Notes: generated from the sequence alone by a model not told the origin. Positions 1 to 8,503 are shown, counted from the first letter of the stretch. The stretch: 17,671 nt of DNA from Bacteroidales bacterium (GCA_024689525.1 JAILDI010000159.1:1-17671); one strand, 5' to 3'. Program-made: numbers and translations.

Positions 1-872
1 GCATTGGAAATCTCAATGCCAACTTCGGTGGCGGTGGGTTTGAACTCGAATGCGGGCAGGGTGTAGAGTTTGCCTGCTTCGAGGGTATTTCCGCCGGATG
101 TTTCCTTCTTCGCGGTCTTGGTCATAATGTGGCCGTTAACATCCTGAACTATGATGCTAAAGCCATTGGCATAGGTACGGGCGGGAACTACCAGGTAGTA
201 ATCCACCGCGGTGGCGGAGGTTGCCTGGTTCTTTACCACGCGTACTTCAAGTTCAGAGTCGGAGCTGCTGGCCGGGGTAAGGGCGGGAGTTTCATAGTTG
301 ATTTCAAAGCTTCCGTTAACCTTCTCATTGTTGAGGCCCTTGAACCTTACGGCTACGATATTGTCTTCGTCGATGGTGCCGCTAGTGGCCCTCTTGACCG
401 AGACTTTCAGCACTGCGCAGAGATGTTTGAGCGTGATGCTGCTGCCGTCGGCGGAGTAGCCTGCCATCGGGAACATTCCGTCGGCGAAACTATCGGCATC
501 GTATGTCTGTACTGCGGGAAGGGTTACGTGGGTTGCATCGGTGTAGATGGATGCGGGGTAAACCACGTTGTAAGGAGTGGTGAGAGTGCCAGAGAAGGAG
601 AAGGTCGTTTTCTGCTCGGTTCCGGAGAGGCCGTCAAGGGCGTCGGAAGCGATGCCGTTCACGGCAATCTTGTCGCCGTTGGACCAGTAGACCTTGTGAG
701 TCTTGGAGCCGTCGTCACCCAATTGGGTCTTGGTTTCCTGATCGATACCTACTGTGAGGTAAGTCTTGATGAGGTCTTCGCCGGGATTGTCCACGGGTGC
801 GGGCATTTCTTTGGCGCAGCTTGCAAGCAGTGCCACTGCGGCAAGCGAAAGAATGTAATAACGTGTTTTCAT
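1..872 (-). CDS. Fimbrillin-like (Mfa1-like) surface lipoprotein, partial
   Basis: This minus-strand gene starts at 872 and runs off the left edge, so only the first 290 residues are visible and the C-terminus is missing. It opens with a lipoprotein signal peptide ending in a LLASC lipobox (Cys19), followed by CAKEM. After that come a TKTQ segment at about residues 48-51, a WSNGDKIAVNG stretch, a VTLPAVQTYD segment and an ITLKHLCAVLKVSV strand. This order is typical of Bacteroidales fimbrillin / Mfa-like-1 lipoproteins, which form or decorate surface filaments; an adhesin or glycan-binding role is equally possible. The start is supported by a Shine-Dalgarno-like GGGAGGA (881-887) and by a one-base gap after the stop of the 53-aa ORF, which suggests translational coupling. 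It is the last gene visible in the SusCD/phosphoesterase operon. The lipoprotein call is firm, the fimbrillin family call is moderate. Confidence 0.7.
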   Translation of the reverse strand, partial: MKTRYYILSLAAVALLASCAKEMPAPVDNPGEDLIKTYLTVGIDQETKTQLGDDGSKTHKVYWSNGDKIAVNGIASDALDGLSGTEQKTTFSFSGTLTTPYNVVYPASIYTDATHVTLPAVQTYDADSFADGMFPMAGYSADGSSITLKHLCAVLKVSVKRATSGTIDEDNIVAVRFKGLNNEKVNGSFEINYETPALTPASSSDSELEVRVVKNQATSATAVDYYLVVPARTYANGFSIIVQDVNGHIMTKTAKKETSGGNTLEAGKLYTLPAFEFKPTATEVGIEISN

Positions 873-873
873 A

Positions 874-1035
874 CTACGCGTCCTCCCAATCCAGATCTTC
901 TTCCTCAACATCGGGAATCGTGTACTCAGGATCACCCGACAGGAGTATGTTGCGCTCCTGCCGTACCAACAGAATCTCACAAAGCGGGGGTGTGTATCCC
1001 CTCTCACTTGTGGAAATAGTGTGTTGTTTTTTCAT
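874..1035 (-). CDS. 53-aa small acidic-tailed protein, unknown function
   Basis: This short ORF starts at ATG 1035 and stops with TAG at 874-876, giving 53 residues. It begins MKKQHTISTSERGYTPPLCE and continues with a hydrophobic/basic middle (ILLVRQERNILLSG) and a strongly acidic tail (PDVEEEDLDWEDA). It has no signal peptide or membrane segment. Short proteins with a Y-x-P-P-x-C/x-E element followed by an LLSG-type stretch are, to my knowledge, frequent in Bacteroidales next to fimbrillin-like and surface lipoprotein genes and are usually annotated as hypothetical. It follows the stop of the GLUG-phosphoesterase gene by 25 nt and its stop lies one base before the next ATG, so it fits the operon exactly. 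The tight fit between its neighbours, the clean start and stop and the compositional pattern support it as a real gene. Function unknown. Confidence 0.7.
   Translation of the reverse strand: MKKQHTISTSERGYTPPLCEILLVRQERNILLSGDPEYTIPDVEEEDLDWEDA
881..887 (-). promoter_or_regulatory. Shine-Dalgarno-like site for the fimbrillin-like gene
   Basis: On the minus strand this reads GGGAGGA and sits 8 nt before the ATG at 872, inside the last codons of the 53-aa ORF. Strong SD sequences are uncommon in Bacteroidota, so this supports both the chosen start and coupling to the upstream small gene. Confidence 0.55.
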
Positions 1036-1060
1036 AGTGAGATTAATTTGGAATTAGTTA

Positions 1061-3904
1061 TTATTGTATATCAACTTTCTGTGTATAAAGGTTTCCGAAC
1101 ATATCCGTGACGCGGATTTCGCCGGAGGTTGCGCCGGCGGAGGGGTACACGGAGAAGATCATGGCTTCGGTAGAGGGTTGACAGTACTTGCGGGTAGTCT
1201 GGTTGTCCACGGTGAGGAAGATGTCGTAGTAGTCGGGATCCACACCGGGGGTGAGTTCCATATCGGCCACCTTGACGCCGTTTTCATACCATTCGGGCTG
1301 GCTCCAGCCTTCGCTCCAGTTCCAGATGGTCACCTTCACGGTGCCGTCTGTAGTGCGGGACGGGGGATAGGCCCTCATCTGGTAGTCCTGGCCATGGCCA
1401 ACGGACTTGTAGTACCAGTCCATCTGTTCGCCGCGGACGTTGAGGACCATATAGCCCTGAGGGTCTCCGAAGGAGCCCAGTTCGCGGTTGAGGCGCAGGG
1501 CGCCGGTGCAGCGTGCAACGCTGATGCACTGGATGTTAGGTGCTCCGTGAGTGGTTTCCTTGCCCTTATAGTTGTAATAGAAGTTCATATGGTTGTGGCC
1601 GTTCCAGGCGTATACGGCCTTGTAGGACGACAGCAGCGCCAGATAGTCGTTGTAATGCAGGCTATAGACGTTGTGCGAGCCGTGGGGAGACTTGTTGGGA
1701 GTCTTGAAAGGATTGTGGTGCGTGCAGGTGACGATGATCCTGTCCTTCGGAATGTAGGACAGATCCGCCTGGAGCCATGCGAGGGTTTCATCGTCCATAC
1801 CGTAGTGGTAGCTCTGTTTGGGAGAAGGACGGTCGTAGAGGATGTTGTTCAGCACCACGTAGTGTATATCCCCAAGGTCGAAGGAATAGTGGGTGGGGCC
1901 CACGTAAGTTTCATAGTAAACATTGCCCTGGGCGGTTTCGTAAAGGGTCATCTGGTCGTAGTCGTGATTGCCGATGACGTTGAAGGTGGGGCAGTGGATA
2001 GTGGCGGCTATGTCCATATAGTCGTCCCAGGCATACATTTCGTTGTAAACCAGGTCGCCCAGGTTGATGGAATACACATCACCCGTGCAACTGGCGCGGA
2101 AAGCTTCCGCATCGGCAGATACCGTGTCGTTCCAGCGTTCCATCGAGTTGTCCCATCCGTAGGGCCGTACCTGAGGGTCGGCGATCATCATCACGGTGTA
2201 GTCCTTTGCCGGTTCCCGCAGCGACAGGACGAAGTTGGCCGATGCGGCCTTGGCGTCGTGAGGTATGCGGCGGAAGAACTGGGGAACGCCGTTGAGGGTG
2301 GGAATCTCAACCGTGGAGGGGAGACTCAGATATACGAATCGGGCCGATGAGAAATCACTCTTGAGAGAGTAGTTGCCGTCGGAATCGGTGGCAGTGCACT
2401 GAAGGCCGTCTGTGACGACGATTCCCTGAATGCCTTTCCCGTCGGGGGTTGTGACACGGCCCCAGAGATTCGTGCCGTCGGCCTTGGGCTGTGCGGCATC
2501 GGCAAGGCAAAGATGGGATTCCCCGCCGGTTTTCACATTGATGGCACATCCGACAATGCTTCCACTGCGGCCCGATGCGGCAGTAACCTTTCCGTCATTC
2601 GAGCAGTCGTAAACGAAAGCGCGCAGGTCTGGACGGCATTCCGCGAAAGCCACGATGCCACCGGCGTGGATGGCGTTCACGTTGGATGCGTCATACTTGT
2701 TGCCACCTCCGGCGGTGCTCACCTTGCCGTGGTTTACGCATTCGCGTACATAAGCACCGGCCGTCTGGCTCTTAGGGCAGTAGATGTTGCCTACGATGCC
2801 GCCTGCCGTGCTGCGGGCGCGGGATGAAATGCCGTCGAAAACAATCTCTCCGTAGTTGATGCAGCCACGGATATGTACCGGACGGCCTATGTTGCCGGCG
2901 ATTCCGCCCACATTCGAAGGCTGCTCGCATTTGGCCGTGACTTTGCCATAGTTGATGCAGTCGGCTATTACCAGCGACTCGTGGGGCATACCCACGATGC
3001 CGCCGATATTGGCGCCGCATTCACCCATAGACAGTATTTCACCGTAGTTGTAGCAGCGGATGATGGTGGACTTGGTCTGGGCTGCGATTCCACCGGCCTT
3101 GGCTACGCCCTTGGTCCCGCCTTCTTCATCGGCACGGATGTCGGCAGTAACCTTGCCGCGGTTGATGCAGTATTTGTGGCTTGTGCGAACTGCGTTGCCG
3201 GTTATGCCGCCGGCGTATACTCCGGAAAGGCTTGCAATTGCCTTTACCGTGCCTTCATTCGTGCAGTGCGCCACGACGCTGGCGGCATTCGCCTTGCCGG
3301 CTCCCAGGCCGCACAGACCGCCGATGGCTACATATACTTCCTCCTTGGCGGCTCCGCTTACATCGGTGGTGATTTCTCCGTAGTTTGCACAGTTAATCAC
3401 AGAGAAGCGGTTGAATCCAACCAGGCCGCCGACATAAACCGGCCCCAGGGTATAGCTGCACTTATGTGCGAGTGTGCCGTAATTGATGCAGTCCTTGACG
3501 ATGCCCTCGTTGGTATCGGCAATGAATCCCACCTTGAATTCATCCCCGGTACTGGAAATCTTCATCACGCAAGATGCGTCGATGATGATGTTCTGAACGA
3601 TACCATTCTTGCCGATGGCTTTAAACAGGCCGCCGAATGAGGGCTTCCAGTTCATCAGCCTGTGGCCGCGGCCGTCGAACTTGCCGTCCCAGGAAATTAC
3701 CTGGGGGAGTTTCTTGGCTTTGGCAAGGTCGATGTCAGCAGAGAGATAGACGGTGCTGTCGGCATCGGCCCATTGGAGAATGCTCTCCCCTTTGTTGCAG
3801 GCGTTGATGAATGCCTCAAGCTCTTTGGCCGAGCCGATGCCCTGGGCGTATGCGCTTGCACACGCGCACAGAAGGATGCTCAGTATGAGAAGAAAACGTT
3901 TCAT
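1061..3904 (-). CDS. GLUG-repeat / calcineurin-like phosphoesterase fusion, exported
   Basis: A 947-aa exported protein with two halves. After a signal peptide (cleavage likely near AYAQ, residues 19-22; a non-canonical LCAC lipobox cannot be excluded) comes a lead-in with DGKFDGRGHRL, then about nine GLUG-type repeats (residues ~137-457) built on C-x-N-x-G-x-(V/I) ... GGI-x-G. Residues ~480-560 form a carboxypeptidase-regulatory-like / MetallophosN domain. The phosphoesterase core follows: ADPQ (Asp576), GDLVYNE (Asp617), GNHD (Asn646, His647), THHNP (His729/730) and GHNH (770-772), which are the metal-ligand motifs of the calcineurin superfamily. The C-terminus (~830-947) resembles MetallophosC. 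The first motif is D-x-Q rather than D-x-H. The family hydrolyses phosphomono- or diesters using two metal ions; the substrate here is unknown. The GLUG half may bind a surface partner or glycan. The gene starts 6 nt after its paralogue's stop. Confidence 0.88.
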   Translation of the reverse strand: MKRFLLILSILLCACASAYAQGIGSAKELEAFINACNKGESILQWADADSTVYLSADIDLAKAKKLPQVISWDGKFDGRGHRLMNWKPSFGGLFKAIGKNGIVQNIIIDASCVMKISSTGDEFKVGFIADTNEGIVKDCINYGTLAHKCSYTLGPVYVGGLVGFNRFSVINCANYGEITTDVSGAAKEEVYVAIGGLCGLGAGKANAASVVAHCTNEGTVKAIASLSGVYAGGITGNAVRTSHKYCINRGKVTADIRADEEGGTKGVAKAGGIAAQTKSTIIRCYNYGEILSMGECGANIGGIVGMPHESLVIADCINYGKVTAKCEQPSNVGGIAGNIGRPVHIRGCINYGEIVFDGISSRARSTAGGIVGNIYCPKSQTAGAYVRECVNHGKVSTAGGGNKYDASNVNAIHAGGIVAFAECRPDLRAFVYDCSNDGKVTAASGRSGSIVGCAINVKTGGESHLCLADAAQPKADGTNLWGRVTTPDGKGIQGIVVTDGLQCTATDSDGNYSLKSDFSSARFVYLSLPSTVEIPTLNGVPQFFRRIPHDAKAASANFVLSLREPAKDYTVMMIADPQVRPYGWDNSMERWNDTVSADAEAFRASCTGDVYSINLGDLVYNEMYAWDDYMDIAATIHCPTFNVIGNHDYDQMTLYETAQGNVYYETYVGPTHYSFDLGDIHYVVLNNILYDRPSPKQSYHYGMDDETLAWLQADLSYIPKDRIIVTCTHHNPFKTPNKSPHGSHNVYSLHYNDYLALLSSYKAVYAWNGHNHMNFYYNYKGKETTHGAPNIQCISVARCTGALRLNRELGSFGDPQGYMVLNVRGEQMDWYYKSVGHGQDYQMRAYPPSRTTDGTVKVTIWNWSEGWSQPEWYENGVKVADMELTPGVDPDYYDIFLTVDNQTTRKYCQPSTEAMIFSVYPSAGATSGEIRVTDMFGNLYTQKVDIQ

Positions 3905-3910
3905 ATTCCT

Positions 3911-5569
3911 TTACCAAGTAATCGTAGAAGTATGTGTGTTTCCGAAACGGTCTTTCACGCTAACCGTCCCGCTGCCGTGCTCTTCTTCCACGAAAACGCG
4001 GAAGATTGAACTGCAGTTGTTCTTGTCAGGTTCAAATTCCGAGCCGACTTTGGTGTTCTTTTGATAAAAAGCAGTTATCTGCCAGTCGCTGTAGGAATAC
4101 TTAAAGTCTGTTTCCGTGACGCGTTTCATCATAGCCGGATTACCGTTGCAGGTGAAGCGGGGCGTGCTCCACATCTCGTCCCACAGGAAGATGTTGGCGT
4201 AGATATATTTGTCGGCGGGGTCATAAGTTCCAGGAGGGAAAAGCTGCATCTGGTAGCTCTGGTCCAGGGGGGCGCCGGTGGATTTCATAATCGCCTTGCC
4301 GCTGGCGTCATAGTCCCAGTCCCGCCAGGTATAGTCAGGGGCGGTCTTGTTGCCCTCTCCTATGTATGTGCCGGTCTGGTAATAAATGGGTTTGAACTTC
4401 CAGGAAACATCGCCGTTGTCGTAATCGAATACCACATAGCCGCGGGGAGTGCCGTTGGAACCAAGATAGTCGTTGGTCCAGAGGGCGCCGGTTACCCGGG
4501 ATACGGTGTGAGTTTCAATCACGGGGTTGGTTTTGTCGACATAGTTAAAACTGGTGTGGGTGTGTCCCGCCCAGACATAGGCCTTGGGATATTTGGCCAA
4601 AAGGCCGCGGAGGTCTGCCAGATGGGTGCCGGTGCGATCTTTCCCGCTTTCCGCACGCATCATAGGGGAGTGGGCGCACACCATAAGGGGAGTGGTGGTG
4701 GGAACCAGTGAAAGGTCATTCTTCACGAATTCCCAGATATCGTCCGTGAGGCCGGTTAAGCATTCGTCGCCGTATTTTCCGCTGCCGGGGCCCGGTGCGA
4801 TCATGTTGTCCAGCATAAGGTAATGCATACCGCCAAGGTTGAAGGAATAGTTCACAGGCCCCATCTGTTCCATAAAGGTGCGGGACGCTTCTGCGTCACT
4901 CTGTTCAAGGACGTGCCCCTGGTCGTGATTACCTATTATATTATAGGTGCTGATACCGGTGGTGGCCATACCGTTGCGATAATTCGTCAAAAGGCTTAGG
5001 GCCTGATGGACGATATCTCCGAGGCCGATGCCATATACCTGGCGGCCCTTGATTGTGGCAGCGTACTCCTTCATATCGCGATACATATCGTTGCAGCAGT
5101 CCAGGGAATGGAAACCCACCTGGTCCAGGCCGGCGTTGGATTTGCGGGGCTGGGGATCTGCAAAGATAAGCACGGTATAACGCTCCGGGTTGCTTATCTT
5201 CTTAAGCGTGAAGGGAATGTTGTATTTGCCATCAGATCCCTTTGTGCAGTCCTTGAGGAACTTCCAGAATACTGCCTGGCCGTCCTGGACAGGCGCTGCG
5301 TATGTAGAGGGCGTGGACACGAATACGTAATCTGTCTTGGAAAGGTCTGCCGGGAGGTAGTACACGCCTTTGGAATCCGTCTTGACGCAATGGATACCGT
5401 CCGACACTACCACCCCCTCCAGGAGTGCACCGTCGTCACCGGAAATGGTACCGGTGATTGTCCAGTCCTTGGGCTTGTTGTTGTTTTGCCCGCCATTGTT
5501 CTCTCCGCCTTCCTTATGACAGGCGGAGAGAGCAAGAACTGCGAGCAGTATGCATATCGTCCGTTTCAT
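3911..5569 (-). CDS. Calcineurin-like phosphoesterase lipoprotein (MetallophosN-core-MetallophosC)
   Basis: A 552-aa lipoprotein with lipobox LSAC (Cys17) followed by HKEGGE, then an Asn/Gly-rich linker. Residues ~36-125 are a MetallophosN (carboxypeptidase-regulatory-like) domain with the VVSDGIHCVKTDSKGVY pattern. The catalytic core shows ADPQ (Asp138), GLGDIVH (Asp185), GNHD (Asn214, His215), CAHSP (His300) and GHTH (His336, His338), the full calcineurin-family metal set except that the first motif has Gln in place of His. The C-terminal ~150 residues form a MetallophosC-type domain ending VSVKDRFGNTHTSTITW, matching the end of the downstream paralogue. It is expected to act in the periplasm or at the cell surface, cleaving phosphoester or phosphodiester bonds; the substrate cannot be told from sequence. 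It starts 3 nt after the stop of the BACON-GLUG gene. Unlike its 947-aa paralogue it lacks GLUG repeats. Confidence 0.88.
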   Translation of the reverse strand: MKRTICILLAVLALSACHKEGGENNGGQNNNKPKDWTITGTISGDDGALLEGVVVSDGIHCVKTDSKGVYYLPADLSKTDYVFVSTPSTYAAPVQDGQAVFWKFLKDCTKGSDGKYNIPFTLKKISNPERYTVLIFADPQPRKSNAGLDQVGFHSLDCCNDMYRDMKEYAATIKGRQVYGIGLGDIVHQALSLLTNYRNGMATTGISTYNIIGNHDQGHVLEQSDAEASRTFMEQMGPVNYSFNLGGMHYLMLDNMIAPGPGSGKYGDECLTGLTDDIWEFVKNDLSLVPTTTPLMVCAHSPMMRAESGKDRTGTHLADLRGLLAKYPKAYVWAGHTHTSFNYVDKTNPVIETHTVSRVTGALWTNDYLGSNGTPRGYVVFDYDNGDVSWKFKPIYYQTGTYIGEGNKTAPDYTWRDWDYDASGKAIMKSTGAPLDQSYQMQLFPPGTYDPADKYIYANIFLWDEMWSTPRFTCNGNPAMMKRVTETDFKYSYSDWQITAFYQKNTKVGSEFEPDKNNCSSIFRVFVEEEHGSGTVSVKDRFGNTHTSTITW

Positions 5570-5572
5570 CGT

Positions 5573-8488
5573 TTATTGTTTTCCGTTCCAGTATGTGATG
5601 CCGCTGATTGTACCAGCCTCGTTACCGATAACGTTCTTTAGAGTGCCAACATTGTTTTCGCTTATTTCAACACCCTGAACCGAACCGCCGTACTTGCAGT
5701 TCTTGACGACGCTGTTGGCCTGGCCCATTCCAAGGATACCTCCCGGGTACTCTGGCTTGGTGGTGGCCTTCTTGTCGGATTTGACCGTGCCGTAGTAGGA
5801 GCATCCGTCAATTGTGACGGCATCTCCGCTGGTGGCGAGTCCAAGGATGCCGCCGGCGCAGCCATAATCCGCGCTACCGTAAACAAGGGCGGTGATGTCG
5901 CAGGTTGCCCAGCTATCCTTCACGGATGCCTTTCCGGCAGCTCCGGCGATTCCTCCGCGGTATGCGTTCTGGTCGTTGGCACCGTTGCTCAGACGGCCCT
6001 GGCTGTTACTGGAAGAAATGTTGGCGTTATAACAGTATCCCACAATGCCTCCGGTGTATCCACGATAGGAGAAGATTTCCTTGGCATTTGTGCAGGAGGT
6101 TACGGTGAGTGTGAAATTCTCGCGGGTTGTGCCGTAGTTGAAACCGCCCAATATGCCTCCGGACACGGGAGGCGTGTACATTCCGTCGTATACTCCCGTA
6201 GTACCGTTGTTATTGTATATATGGTTGGAGATGCTACCCTGGTTTATGCAGCCTGTGAACCTGGCGTTTCCGCCGTGGACGTAACCGGCGATGCCACCGG
6301 CCAGTTCACTGTAGCCGTTGGATTTGGCGCAGTACCATTGAGTGGCAAGATCCTTTCCGATTTCGCCCTTGTTGGTGCAGTTTTCGAAAACGGAGGGGCC
6401 GTTGATATATCCGGCAATGCCGCCAATCATAACGCGGCGCACGTGGCAGGTGACGGATGTGCTGTACTTGAAGCCGATGGTGCCGGACGAAACCAGATTG
6501 GTGCAGGAGAGGGAGTTGACCTCAGCGCTTGGATCGCAACCGCCGATGACGCCGCCTATGCTCAACTGCTTTGCCGTCATTTCTGCGGTGGCAAAGTCCG
6601 TGGTGAAATTTGTCTGGGCTTCATAATCCTTGAAGGTCAGGGATATTCCTTCGGGGACAAGTCCAACGAAACCGCCTGCAAAAACGAAGGTGGCGGTTTC
6701 TGCGGGACGGAAACTGTTGATATCAATGTTGCCAAGGGTGACTGATTTGTCGGATGCCCCGTCGAAGCTGTGGTCGCAGAGGACTTGTCCATACAGACCG
6801 CCAAGAGCGGCATATCCGGCGTTGCCGCCAAGTGTAAGGGTACCCATAAATGAGTTGTTGCTCACAGTGGCGCCCGCGTTGAGCTGGCTCATAATGCCGC
6901 CCACAATGGCAGTGCCGATACCGGATGAGAATGCAACCTGACCAAGTACCTCACCGGCTGTCACGGTTCCTGCGCAGAAGCCGGCAATGCCGCCTTCGTA
7001 GCAGATCAGATCCTCGGCCGAAGGTGTTGATACAGCAACCTTTCCGGACATCTTCGCGGCCTGGATACGGCTCTGAGCATCGGCCCAACCCACAATGCCG
7101 CCGAGGTACAAGGCGGCTTCTTCGTGGTCGCTGTTGCCGCCGAATTCTATAGTGCCGGCAAATGTGCAGCCGCTGATGCTTGTATTCTCCGCATTAGAAA
7201 CAATTGCGCCGAAGCAGGCTTTGTCCGCGAAGTTGGAGCTGCGGAAAATGGAGCAGCTCTTTGCCAGGGTGATATCCTTCACCGTAGCACCCTTGCAGTA
7301 GTTGAACAGGCCGTTGGCCGTATTCTTCAGGTTTGAGATGGAATGGCCGCCGCCGTCGAAAGTTCCGGCGAAGGGTTTTTCGGCAGTGCCGATACCGGAC
7401 CAGTCCTCAATGCCGTTCATATCGATATCGCCAAGAACGGTAACGGCACCGCCCTGTTCCCAGTCTGCGGTGGATGTGCCTTCATTAACTGCCTGGGCGA
7501 ACCTTACAAGGCCTTTCCCTGTAACTAGACCGTGTGCAGGCTCATAATCCTGCACGATGGCCGGAACAGCCACCACGGATGCCGAAGCATTGTTAAGGCT
7601 GATGGAAATATTGGCTGTGCGGAGTTCGTTGCAGTCGCTTAAGTTCTTATCAAGTGTAATGTCTATGGTTGCATTATCCCCCTGCTCCGTTACATTGGCG
7701 GTGGCAAAGGAAGGAACCACAACGTCTTTTACTGTATAAGCAGGCGCAGTGAGATGCAGGGCGGCTTCCTCTTCTTTGCCGAAGAAGATGTTCCCAGAGT
7801 CATCGTAGTTATAGTCCGAGCCGAACTGCCAGAGGTAGATCTTGTCCTGTTCAGCACCGGCGGTGAGAGTTACCGCGCCATAGCGGGACTCTCCGGTGTT
7901 GGCTGAGGGTTTTATGGTGAGAGTGGTCTTGGTGAATCCTCCGGCGGACGTGGATGCGCCCTTGGTGGCCTGAAGCCAGGAATCGCCGTCCACATCCCAG
8001 GACGTACCATCCAGAGTGGTGATGTTCACGGAATAGGTGTCGCCGCTCTTGGGGACCACGAAGTAAGGCTGGCCGATGATGAAGGCCGTCGCACTCTGGT
8101 TCACCTTGATGCTGGTGCCGCGGTATTCGCCCGCTACGAAAGTGAGTGTGGCTTCATCCCTGGCTTCGAAATCTTCGTTTGCCGAGATATCCAGGATAAC
8201 CTTGCCGGAGCCCTTGTGTTCGCCGGGAACTACGGTGCACCAGGGACGGTTGCTCTCCAGGTTCCAGTTGAGGTTATCGTTGTTCACACTTACCTCTATC
8301 TCCTGCCTTGTGGCGGAGTGGCTGAAGGCCAGGGACTTCACTTCCGAGCCCCCTACGGCAAAGGAAACCGACAGGCTCACGCTGTTTTTCTCCCTGGACT
8401 GAAGAATCTCTTCATCGGAAATCTTCTCCGTGCAGGAGGCGGCAAGCACTCCGGCAACCAATATAATATAAGGTATATAGCGTTTCAT
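5573..8488 (-). CDS. BACON-domain and GLUG-repeat surface lipoprotein
   Basis: A 971-aa lipoprotein (Cys19 in VLAASC) with an acidic segment just after the Cys (TEKISDEE), which may serve as a Bacteroidota surface-export signal. Two clear BACON-like Ig-fold modules follow (residues ~36-133, with NRPWCTV; ~134-225, with DGDSWLQA), then a third weaker module (~240-316). From ~318 to the end comes a lead-in similar to that of the GLUG-phosphoesterase (FAGTFDGGGHSISNL) and many GLUG-type repeats of the GGI-x-G ... C-x-N-x-G type. There is no recognisable catalytic motif. The position directly after susD is where PULs usually encode a SusE/SusF-like or other surface glycan-binding protein, and BACON domains are associated with such proteins, so a surface ligand-binding or anchoring role is likely. 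The start is 15 nt after the susD-like stop, with no clear SD, as is common in the phylum. Confidence 0.85.
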   Translation of the reverse strand: MKRYIPYIILVAGVLAASCTEKISDEEILQSREKNSVSLSVSFAVGGSEVKSLAFSHSATRQEIEVSVNNDNLNWNLESNRPWCTVVPGEHKGSGKVILDISANEDFEARDEATLTFVAGEYRGTSIKVNQSATAFIIGQPYFVVPKSGDTYSVNITTLDGTSWDVDGDSWLQATKGASTSAGGFTKTTLTIKPSANTGESRYGAVTLTAGAEQDKIYLWQFGSDYNYDDSGNIFFGKEEEAALHLTAPAYTVKDVVVPSFATANVTEQGDNATIDITLDKNLSDCNELRTANISISLNNASASVVAVPAIVQDYEPAHGLVTGKGLVRFAQAVNEGTSTADWEQGGAVTVLGDIDMNGIEDWSGIGTAEKPFAGTFDGGGHSISNLKNTANGLFNYCKGATVKDITLAKSCSIFRSSNFADKACFGAIVSNAENTSISGCTFAGTIEFGGNSDHEEAALYLGGIVGWADAQSRIQAAKMSGKVAVSTPSAEDLICYEGGIAGFCAGTVTAGEVLGQVAFSSGIGTAIVGGIMSQLNAGATVSNNSFMGTLTLGGNAGYAALGGLYGQVLCDHSFDGASDKSVTLGNIDINSFRPAETATFVFAGGFVGLVPEGISLTFKDYEAQTNFTTDFATAEMTAKQLSIGGVIGGCDPSAEVNSLSCTNLVSSGTIGFKYSTSVTCHVRRVMIGGIAGYINGPSVFENCTNKGEIGKDLATQWYCAKSNGYSELAGGIAGYVHGGNARFTGCINQGSISNHIYNNNGTTGVYDGMYTPPVSGGILGGFNYGTTRENFTLTVTSCTNAKEIFSYRGYTGGIVGYCYNANISSSNSQGRLSNGANDQNAYRGGIAGAAGKASVKDSWATCDITALVYGSADYGCAGGILGLATSGDAVTIDGCSYYGTVKSDKKATTKPEYPGGILGMGQANSVVKNCKYGGSVQGVEISENNVGTLKNVIGNEAGTISGITYWNGKQ

Positions 8489-8503
8489 ATCGTCAATACT
8501 TTA

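Noticed and set aside
129..1019. 296-aa plus-strand ORF at the left edge
   Set aside because: It lies antisense to the fimbrillin-like lipoprotein and the 53-aa ORF, both of which have good starts and plausible protein features.
1064..2350. 428-aa plus-strand ORF opposite the GLUG-phosphoesterase
   Set aside because: It is antisense to a gene with clear domains and catalytic motifs, has a His/Val/Gly-rich translation typical of the reverse frame of GC-rich coding DNA, and shows no family motif.
2680..3500. Recurring GTAGTTGATGCAG-like DNA segments that could suggest a repeat array
   Set aside because: They are irregularly spaced and imperfect, and each encodes the C-I-N-Y-G element of a GLUG repeat, so they are protein-level repeats, not a CRISPR or other DNA repeat.
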